Positions 53,182 to 59,164 of a stretch of 59,164 nt of DNA are shown in pieces. Location: the NCBI GenBank assembly GCA_009379955.1, contig WHST01000026.1:1-59164 (forward strand). Direction: 5' to 3'. Numbering within the stretch: the stretch's first letter is position 1; each line of letters starts with the position of its first letter. The translations under genes were made by a program, and so were the position numbers. This DNA comes from Streptosporangiales bacterium. Its GTDB lineage: Bacteria; Actinomycetota; Actinomycetes; Streptosporangiales; WHST01. The notes beneath the pieces were generated by a model. That model searched no databases, was not told where the DNA came from, and worked only from the letters and a program-made list of their open reading frames with translations.

Positions 53182-54555
53182 GTGCCCTCCGCCGACCTGG
53201 CGAACCTACGCGGCCTGCTCGACGTCGTCGTCCACGCGCTCGCCGCCGGGTCGGCCGAGCGCGGCGGGCCTGCGCCGTCGACCACGCCGGAGGAGCTCGC
53301 CGCGTCCTGGCTCGACCTCGAGAACGTGCCCGACGAGGGTCTCGGCGCCGACGCGCTCGCCGACATCGTCCGCCGGTACGCGGCGGGCTCCGTCGACCCC
53401 GCGGATCCGGCGTGCGTCGCGCACCTGCAGCCGCCACCGCTGCCGATCGCCGTCGCGGCCGACGTGGCGATCTCGGCACTGAACCAGTCGCTCGACTCCT
53501 GGGACCAGGCGCCGGCGGGCACCTCCCTGGAGCCCCCGGTGATCCGCTCGCTCGCCGCACTCGTCGGGTACGACCCCGGCGTGGCCGGAGGTGTGGTCAC
53601 CACCGGCGGCACCGAGTCGATGCTGATGGGCCTGCTGCTCGCCAGGGACCGTGGCACGGACGGCCGGCGCGCACGAGTGCTGTGCTCGGCGGCCGCTCAC
53701 TTCTCCGTCGCGCGCAACGCCGGCTTCCTCGGCCTCGGCGAGGACAGCGTCGTGGTCGTGCCGACCGGAGCCGACCACCGGATGGACGCCGCCGGGCTGC
53801 GCGCGGCGCTCGCCACGGTCGAGGCGGGCGGTGAGCGTCCGGTCGCCGTCGTCGCGACCGCGGGCACGACCGACCTCGGCGCGATCGACCCGCTCCGCGA
53901 GGTCGCCGCGGCGGCCCGCGAGCACGGCGCCTGGCTGCACGCCGACGCGGCGTACGGCGGCGGGGCACTGTTCTCCCGCGCCCTCGCGCCGCTTCTCGAC
54001 GGCATCGCGCTCGCCGACTCCGTCGGCCTCGACCTGCACAAGGTGGGCTGGCTGCCGGCCGCATCGGGGGTGTTCCTCGTCCGCGACGACGCCGCGTTCG
54101 CGCCGCTGGCCAGGAGCGTCGCCTACCTCAACGCGGCCGACGACGAGGAGGCCGGCTACCCGAGCCTGCTCGGCCACTCGCTGCGCACCACGAGACGCGC
54201 CGACGTCGTGCGCATCGCGGTCGTGCTGCGCGCACTCGGCCGCGACGGGCTCGGCGCGCGCGTCGACCGTTGCCACGCGCTGGCGGCGTACGCGGCCGAC
54301 CGCGTGCAGGCGCACGACGACCTGGAGCTGTACGCCGACCCGGTGCTCACGACGGTGGTGTTCCGGCTCCGCGGCGGCGACCTCGTCAACGCGCAGGTAC
54401 GGCGCGCGCTGCTGGCGTCGGGCCGGGCGGTCGTCGGCCGTACCGAGATCGGCGGCGCGGTGTGGCTCAAGCTCACACTGCTCAACCCGTCGACGGCGGA
54501 GTCGGACGTCGATGCCGTCCTCGACGCAGTCCGCGAGGCGGGGCGGTCATCATGA
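53182..54555 (+). CDS. PLP-dependent group II decarboxylase (DesA/RhbB-like)
   Basis: A 457-residue fold-type I decarboxylase of the glutamate/diaminobutyrate/lysine group. VVTTGGTESMLMGLLLARD binds the phosphate, AHFSVARNA holds the stacking His, TAGTTDLGAIDPL and WLHADAAYGGG (Asp to the pyridine nitrogen) follow, and DLHKVGWLPAASGVFLV has the PLP lysine. It probably makes cadaverine or 1,3-diaminopropane-type diamine for the siderophore. I place the start at GTG 53182, seven bases after GGAGG; GTG 53176 overlaps the upstream stop but is too close to it. Its own TGA opens the third start-codon element. Confidence 0.92.
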   Translation: MPSADLANLRGLLDVVVHALAAGSAERGGPAPSTTPEELAASWLDLENVPDEGLGADALADIVRRYAAGSVDPADPACVAHLQPPPLPIAVAADVAISALNQSLDSWDQAPAGTSLEPPVIRSLAALVGYDPGVAGGVVTTGGTESMLMGLLLARDRGTDGRRARVLCSAAAHFSVARNAGFLGLGEDSVVVVPTGADHRMDAAGLRAALATVEAGGERPVAVVATAGTTDLGAIDPLREVAAAAREHGAWLHADAAYGGGALFSRALAPLLDGIALADSVGLDLHKVGWLPAASGVFLVRDDAAFAPLARSVAYLNAADDEEAGYPSLLGHSLRTTRRADVVRIAVVLRALGRDGLGARVDRCHALAAYAADRVQAHDDLELYADPVLTTVVFRLRGGDLVNAQVRRALLASGRAVVGRTEIGGAVWLKLTLLNPSTAESDVDAVLDAVREAGRSS

Positions 54556-54661
54556 CTGTGCCTCCCGCCGCCCTCCTCCGCTCCGCTCCTCGCTCGGTTG
54601 CACTGTGCCCATGCTCTGCACTACGGACCGCTGCGATGCCCACTCCGGAGGACGGCTCGTG
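54553..54661 (+). repeat. Start-codon element, copy 3 (109 bp)
   Basis: Begins on the decarboxylase stop (TGACTGTGCCTCCCGCC), then CCTCCGCTCCGCTCCTCGCTC, a variable middle, GGACCGCTGCGATGC, and ends GGAGGACGGCTCGTG with the GTG of the second synthetase. GCCGCCCTCC can pair with GGAGGACGGC at nine of ten positions. Confidence 0.92.
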
Positions 54662-56308
54662 ACCGATGCGTTCGAGCACGCCGACCTCGTCGCCGCCGGC
54701 AACCTGCTGCGGTGCTGGGCGCGCGAGTGCGGTGCCGAGCCGGGCGACGAGCTGCGCATCCCGCTGCCCCGGGCGGGCACCGAGATCGTGGCGCCGGTGA
54801 CGTACCGCTCGGCCACCGGCTGGCACCTGTTCGGTCCGGCACGCTTCGCGACCGGCCGCTCGGTCGACGCGACGACGCTGGCGGCTTTGCTCACCGCCGA
54901 CCTGTCCGGTGACGCGGATTCGGTCGCGGACCTGGTGGGGCGGGTCGCCGACTCGACGCGGCGGATCGCGGCACACCACGCGTATCGGCAGCAACGTCCC
55001 CACGGCCCGCCAGGCACGCCGGCGTTCCTCACCGCCGAGCAGGCGCTCCTCGACGGGCATCCGTGGCATCCCGCGCCGAAGAGCCGCGAGGGCATCGGCG
55101 ACGTCGCCGCGCGCGCGTACTCGCCCGAGCTGCGCGGGTCGTTCGCGCTGCACTGGTTCGCCGCCGCGTTCGACGTCGTGCGCTACGACTCCGCCGACGG
55201 GCGGCCGTCGAGCGCGCTGTTCGGCCACGGACCCGACGGCACGGCGCTCGTGCCCGCCCATCCCTGGCAGGCGCGCGACCTGCTCGACCGCCCGGCCGTC
55301 CGGTCTCTGCTCGACGACGGGCGACTGCGCTACCTCGGCCCCGACGGGCCGCCGTGGCATCCGACGAGCTCGTTGCGCACGGTCTACCGCGCCGGCGAGC
55401 CGGTCATGCTCAAGCTCTCGCTCGGTATGCGCATCACCAACTCCCGCAGGGAGAACCTGCGGGAGGAGCTGTTGCGCGGCACCGAGATCTGCCGGCTGCT
55501 CGACGCCGGACTCGCCGACCGCATCGCCGCCGCGCACCCGGCGTTCCGGCTGCTGCGCGACCCCGGCTGGCTCGCCGTCGAGCCGCACGAGACCGGCCTC
55601 AACCTGGTCGTCCGCGACAACCCGTTCGGGCGCACCGACGACGTCGCGTGCGTCGCCGGCCTGACCGCGCCCGGCGCGTTCGGCGCCGACTCGCGGCTGA
55701 CCGCGATCGTGCGGCGTACGGCGGAACGCACCGGACGCACGACCGGCGACGTCGCGGCGGAGTGGTTCGGCCGGTATCTCGACGTGCTCGTGCTGCCGGT
55801 GCTCTGGCTGTACGGCACGTACGGCCTCGCCGTCGAGGCCCACCAGCAGAACACCCTCGTCGCGCTCGACGGGCAGGGCTGGCCGGTCGGGGGGTGGTAC
55901 CGCGACAACCAGGGCTACTACCTCTCGGAGAAGCGCGCGCACGACGCGTACGCCCTGCTGCCGGGGCTCGGCACGCAGACCGACATCGTGACCGCCGACG
56001 CCGTGATCGACGAGCGGCTGACGTACTACCTCGGCGTGAACAACCTGCTCGGCGTGGTCGGTGCCCTCGGGTCGGCCGGGCTCGCCCGCGAGGACGACCT
56101 CCTCGCCGACGCGCGCCGCGCGCTGGAGCCGCTGGCCGACAGCGCGCCGCCGGCCGCGCTGCTGCTCGACGCGCCGACGCTGCGCGCGAAGGGAAACCTG
56201 CTCACCCGCGTCCACGGCCTCGACGAGCTCGTCGGTCCGGTCGAGACGCAGTCGGTGTACGTCGACGTGGCCAACCCCCTCGCGGAGGCGGGCGCGCGTG
56301 AGCACTGA
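54659..56308 (+). CDS. IucA/IucC family siderophore synthetase 2
   Basis: A 549-residue NIS synthetase with the full signature set: LLDGHPWHPAPKSREGI (nucleotide and acid binding), LVPAHPWQARDL, WHPTSSLRTVYRAGEPVMLKLSLGMRITNSRRENLREE, GLAVEAHQQNTLVAL and WYRDNQGYYLSEKRA. It catalyses ATP-dependent amide formation between a carboxylate and a (hydroxy)amine, most likely the second condensation of a two-step assembly. GTG 54659 is supplied with its ribosome site by the repeat element. The N-hydroxylase gene overlaps its end by 11 bases. Confidence 0.94.
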   Translation: MTDAFEHADLVAAGNLLRCWARECGAEPGDELRIPLPRAGTEIVAPVTYRSATGWHLFGPARFATGRSVDATTLAALLTADLSGDADSVADLVGRVADSTRRIAAHHAYRQQRPHGPPGTPAFLTAEQALLDGHPWHPAPKSREGIGDVAARAYSPELRGSFALHWFAAAFDVVRYDSADGRPSSALFGHGPDGTALVPAHPWQARDLLDRPAVRSLLDDGRLRYLGPDGPPWHPTSSLRTVYRAGEPVMLKLSLGMRITNSRRENLREELLRGTEICRLLDAGLADRIAAAHPAFRLLRDPGWLAVEPHETGLNLVVRDNPFGRTDDVACVAGLTAPGAFGADSRLTAIVRRTAERTGRTTGDVAAEWFGRYLDVLVLPVLWLYGTYGLAVEAHQQNTLVALDGQGWPVGGWYRDNQGYYLSEKRAHDAYALLPGLGTQTDIVTADAVIDERLTYYLGVNNLLGVVGALGSAGLAREDDLLADARRALEPLADSAPPAALLLDAPTLRAKGNLLTRVHGLDELVGPVETQSVYVDVANPLAEAGAREH

Positions 56309-57581
56309 CACGTACGACGTCGTCGGGGTCGGCATCGGGCCGTTCAACCTGGCGCTGGCCGCCCTCGCCGACCCGCTCGGCCTGCGGGCCGCGTTCTTCG
56401 AGCGCGACGACACGTTCCGCTGGCACCCGGGCATGCTCATCGAGGGCACGACGCTGCAGGTGCCGTTCCTCGCCGACCTCGTCACGCTGGTCGACCCCAC
56501 CAGTCGCTGGTCGTTCCTCTCCTACCTGCGCGCGCACGACAGGCTGTTCCCCTTCTACTTCGCCGAGCGCTTCCACGTCTCGCGGCACGAGTACGAGGAC
56601 TACTGCCGCTGGGTCGCGACGGCGCTGCCGTCGTGCCGGTTCGGCAGCACCGTGGACTCCGTCCGATGGGACGGCACCGCGTTCACGGTCACCGCGGGCG
56701 GGACGTCGGTGCGGGCCGCGAACGTCGTCCTCGGTGTCGGCGCCGAGCCGACCGTCCCCGACCCGCTGCGCCCACTGCTCGGCGACGACGTCTTCCACGC
56801 AGCGGAGTACCTCCCGCGCGCCGACACGCTCGACGGTGCGTCCGACGTCACCGTGGTGGGCTCGGGCCAGTCGGGCGCCGAGGTGTTCCTCGACCTGCTG
56901 CGCCGTGGCTCGCGGTCGGGCACGCGGCTGCGCTGGCTCACCTCGTCGCCGGCGTTCGCGCCGATGGAGTACTCCAAGCTCGGCCTGGAGCACTTCACCC
57001 CCGCGTACACCGAGTACTTCCGCTCCCTCGACCGCGGGACGCGCGACGATCTCGTCCCCGCGCAGTGGCAGCTGCACAAGGCGATCAGCGCGGAGACGAT
57101 CGCCGAGATCCACGATGTCCTGTACGAACGGCTCGTCGCCGGCACGGAGCCTGCTCCCCAGCTGCTGCCCAATGCCGAGGTCGTCACCGCCGACCGGCAC
57201 GGCTCGCGGATCGAGCTGGGCTGCCGGCACCTGCAGCGCGACGAGGAGTTCGGCGTGACGACCGACAAGGTCGTGCTCGCCACCGGCTACGGCTCCGACG
57301 TCCCCACCTGCCTCACCCCGATGGCGGCGCTGATCCGCTGGGACGACCGCGGCCGCTTCGCCGTCGACGGCGACTACCGCGTCGCCGCCGACCCCGCCGT
57401 GACCGGCGGGCTGTACGTCCAGAACGCCGAGCTGCACACCCACGGCGTCGGCACGCCCGACCTCGGCCTCGGCGCCCACCGCGCGGCCGTCATCCTGAAC
57501 GCGATCACCGGCCGCCAGGCGTATCGCCTGCCGCCACCGGACCGTACCGCCTTCACCACGTTCGGCACGCCGCCGCCCTGA
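56298..57581 (+). CDS. L-lysine/diamine N6-hydroxylase (IucD/DesB-like)
   Basis: A 427-residue flavin monooxygenase. YDVVGVGIGPFNLALAALAD is the FAD site with the IGPxN form typical of N-hydroxylases. LQVPFLADLVTLVDPTSRWSFLSYLR is a substrate-side block, VTVVGSGQSGAEVFLDLL the NADPH site, and VVLATGYGSDVP the ATGY motif. It hydroxylates a terminal amine of lysine or a diamine, the first step to a hydroxamate. GTG 56298 has GGAGG nine bases before it. No acyltransferase (IucB, DesC or RhbD type) follows in the window, so N-acylation must be done by a gene elsewhere or by one of the synthetases. Confidence 0.94.
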   Translation: MSTDTYDVVGVGIGPFNLALAALADPLGLRAAFFERDDTFRWHPGMLIEGTTLQVPFLADLVTLVDPTSRWSFLSYLRAHDRLFPFYFAERFHVSRHEYEDYCRWVATALPSCRFGSTVDSVRWDGTAFTVTAGGTSVRAANVVLGVGAEPTVPDPLRPLLGDDVFHAAEYLPRADTLDGASDVTVVGSGQSGAEVFLDLLRRGSRSGTRLRWLTSSPAFAPMEYSKLGLEHFTPAYTEYFRSLDRGTRDDLVPAQWQLHKAISAETIAEIHDVLYERLVAGTEPAPQLLPNAEVVTADRHGSRIELGCRHLQRDEEFGVTTDKVVLATGYGSDVPTCLTPMAALIRWDDRGRFAVDGDYRVAADPAVTGGLYVQNAELHTHGVGTPDLGLGAHRAAVILNAITGRQAYRLPPPDRTAFTTFGTPPP

Positions 57582-57595
57582 GGCTCGCGGCCTCC

Positions 57596-57692
57596 GGGGC
57601 CAGGACCACAGCCGGGGACCCCACGCGGGGCCAGGACCACGACCGGGGACCCCACGCGGGGCCAGGACCACGACTGGGGACCCCACGCGGGG
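57596..57692 (+). repeat. 31-bp tandem repeat, three units
   Basis: Units at 57596-57626, 57627-57657 and 57658-57688 have the form GGGGCCAGGACCAC(A/G)(G/A)C(C/T)GGGGACCCCACGC, followed by a final GGGG. GGGGACCCC is itself palindromic. It lies between the siderophore operon and the lipoprotein gene. The pair at 41684-41745 has the same period and core. Confidence 0.93.
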
Positions 57693-57744
57693 CGGCACAC
57701 CCGATTAGCGGACGGTTAGCGGCCCGTCGCCATACTTCGTGCTC

Positions 57745-59031
57745 ATGTGGAGACGACACGCCCTGCGCACCACCGCCCTCGCCGGCGCCCTGGCCACCGC
57801 CACCGTGCTGTCCGGCTGCGGGTTCCTGCCCGGGGACGGCCCCACGGAGCAGCGAAGCGCCACCCCGGCTCCCTGGGTACGCGGGGCGGAGTCGGTGGTC
57901 AGGGTGGAGTCCGTGGGCGACCGGTACATCGCTCTGCGGGTGACCGACGACAGGAGGTTCGAGCTGGTGTCGATCTCCGGGACGACCGGGCGTATCGAGA
58001 AGCGGCGCGCCATCGACCCGCTCGAGGACTGGGACCCCGAGGGCGGCTTCATCAGGCTGACGGCCGGCGGCGGGGCGCTCGCGTACGACCGCGAGACCGA
58101 CATGCTCGACGTGCTCGACCCCGTGACGTTCGAGCCCCGCTGGTCCCACCGGGGGTACATCACCGACGTCACCGACTGCGGGCCGCACGTGTGCGTGACC
58201 GATGCCCAGGACGAGACCACCGTGCTCGACCAGGAGAACGGCGCGGAGCTCTGGTCGGTCGACGACGACTCCGTCTTCACCGTCGGTCAGCTGGTCAAGG
58301 TCTCCGATCCCGACGACTCGTCGCACCTGCGGGTCTCCGGTGTCGACCCCGACACGGGCAAGGTCCGCTGGAGCGACCAGCCCACCAAGCGGTTCGGCGA
58401 CCGGGCCGACGGGTTCGGCTACCGGAGCGTCACCGACGACCGCGGGGTCGTCACGGCGGTCGACGACGACGGGCACCCGCTCGGCTTCTCGATGTACGAC
58501 ATGAGGACCGGCGAGCGACTGTGGAGCCGCACAGGCCTGGAGGCCGCCTCCCTTGGAGGCGAGGTCGTCGCCGTCGCACCCGACCGGCGCAGCCTCAGGT
58601 ACCTCGACCCGGAGACCGGCAAGGACCGCTTCACCGTGCGGGCGCCTACCGGCCACACGTTCGCCGACGAGGCCGAGCAGGCGGTCGACACCGTCGGGAA
58701 GCCGTGGCTCGCCCTGCGCAAGACCGGCTCGAAGAAGGTCGCCTTCGCGCCCGTCGACGAGAAGCGGGGGGTGATCGGCGACGTCGACGCCGGTGCCTCG
58801 ACCGTCGTCCTGTCCAGCGCCGCGCAGGCGCGCACGTTCCAGGTCGTCGTCGACGGCAAGACCGAGACGATCGAGAGCTCGAGCGGCTTCCGGGTCATGA
58901 GCGCGGGCACCGGCGAGCCGGCGGCGTGGTCGGGAGACGCGCCGCTGCCCGAGGCCGTCACGGCGGTCGGCGACCCGCACCCGTTCGCGATCGACGCCGA
59001 GGGCTTCCCGATCCTCGAACGCGTCGGCTGA
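57745..59031 (+). CDS. Beta-propeller (PQQ-like) lipoprotein
   Basis: A 428-residue exported lipoprotein. Signal peptide ends VLSGC with lipid-anchored Cys25. The rest is built of repeated strands of PQQ/WD-like type with recurrent D-x-x-T/N-G-x-x-x-W units (LDQENGAELWSVDDD, VDPDTGKVRWSDQ, YDMRTGERLWSRTG, LDPETGKDRFTV), which predicts an outside beta-propeller, probably for protein contacts. ATG 57745 has CATACT (57731-57736) eight bases before it and no ribosome site, so a near-leaderless mRNA is possible. No specific function can be given. Confidence 0.8.
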   Translation: MWRRHALRTTALAGALATATVLSGCGFLPGDGPTEQRSATPAPWVRGAESVVRVESVGDRYIALRVTDDRRFELVSISGTTGRIEKRRAIDPLEDWDPEGGFIRLTAGGGALAYDRETDMLDVLDPVTFEPRWSHRGYITDVTDCGPHVCVTDAQDETTVLDQENGAELWSVDDDSVFTVGQLVKVSDPDDSSHLRVSGVDPDTGKVRWSDQPTKRFGDRADGFGYRSVTDDRGVVTAVDDDGHPLGFSMYDMRTGERLWSRTGLEAASLGGEVVAVAPDRRSLRYLDPETGKDRFTVRAPTGHTFADEAEQAVDTVGKPWLALRKTGSKKVAFAPVDEKRGVIGDVDAGASTVVLSSAAQARTFQVVVDGKTETIESSSGFRVMSAGTGEPAAWSGDAPLPEAVTAVGDPHPFAIDAEGFPILERVG

Positions 59032-59164
59032 CCAACCTATGAGGTCGAAGTCAAGTCCGGGCTTGAGGTGAGCTTGGGCATGGTGGGCTGGCTCACCGGC
59101 TGGATGCCGCTGAGCTTGGTCGTGGGTGGATGGTGGTGCGTCGCTGCGGGCGGTGCCTCGCGCC
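59032..59164. other. Unassigned right edge
   Basis: The last 133 bases show no convincing gene, hairpin or match to the repeats described here. A minus-strand frame is open to the edge but without recognisable protein features. Confidence 0.4.

Noticed and set aside
57596-57692. CRISPR array
   Set aside because: The three 31-bp units are directly adjacent with no spacers, and no cas genes are present.
59032-59164. Start of a mobile element or gene at the right edge
   Set aside because: A frame is open to the edge but there are no recognisable motifs or terminal repeats in 133 bases.

Overview
The window reads as chromosomal DNA of a high-GC actinobacterium. Third codon positions are overwhelmingly G or C, GTG starts are frequent, Gram-positive lipoproteins are common, and several -10 boxes lie exactly where a leaderless mRNA would need them. 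I cannot name the genus from sequence alone. There are about 50 intact genes, four broken ones, no tRNA or rRNA, no phage and no insertion sequence. The DNA is unusually rich in small repeats.

Layout. 1-6.3 kb: an ATP-dependent hydantoinase/oxoprolinase pair (hyuA, hyuB) with a deacetylase, divergent from a hydroxyacid-oxoacid transhydrogenase-like iron alcohol dehydrogenase. A large inverted repeat lies between them. 6.3-10.1 kb: a frameshifted methyltransferase, an MFS transporter, an aldo/keto reductase and a GNAT acetyltransferase. 10.2-12.5 kb: a drug-export type ABC pair with its MarR regulator. 12.5-16.4 kb: an IclR / FAD oxidoreductase / sugar-binding-protein operon, cut by a deletion that fuses the start of an SDR gene to the start of a permease gene. 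16.7-21.6 kb: HIT-like protein, phosphoglucomutase, YeiH exporter with its divergent LysR regulator, and a small membrane protein. 21.7-28.6 kb: a LysR gene divergent from sdhCAB, then a response regulator/sensor kinase pair. 28.6-41.4 kb: a galactoside-use region with two sugar ABC importers lacking ATPases, a secreted GH59 galactocerebrosidase-like enzyme, a cytoplasmic GH42 beta-galactosidase and a zinc dehydrogenase. The likely flow is outside cleavage by GH59, import, then inside hydrolysis by GH42. 41.4-50.2 kb: a DGPF/ECF42 sigma pair, envelope proteins, DNA glycosylase, rhodanese, a structured short transcript and an IclR gene. 50.2-57.6 kb: an NRPS-independent siderophore operon (two IucA/IucC synthetases, two PLP decarboxylases, an N-hydroxylase) behind an iron box. 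The last gene is a beta-propeller lipoprotein.

The most unusual signal is a roughly 110-bp element present three times. Each copy ends exactly on the start codon of an unrelated gene (LysR, sugar permease, IucA/IucC). Two copies also begin exactly on the stop codon of the preceding gene. Its 5' pyrimidine block can pair with the Shine-Dalgarno sequence it supplies at its 3' end, so it looks like a mobile, portable translation-initiation element. Two further repeat families (a 49-bp hairpin in three copies, a 31-bp tandem unit at two loci) and a 25-bp perfect hairpin accompany it.
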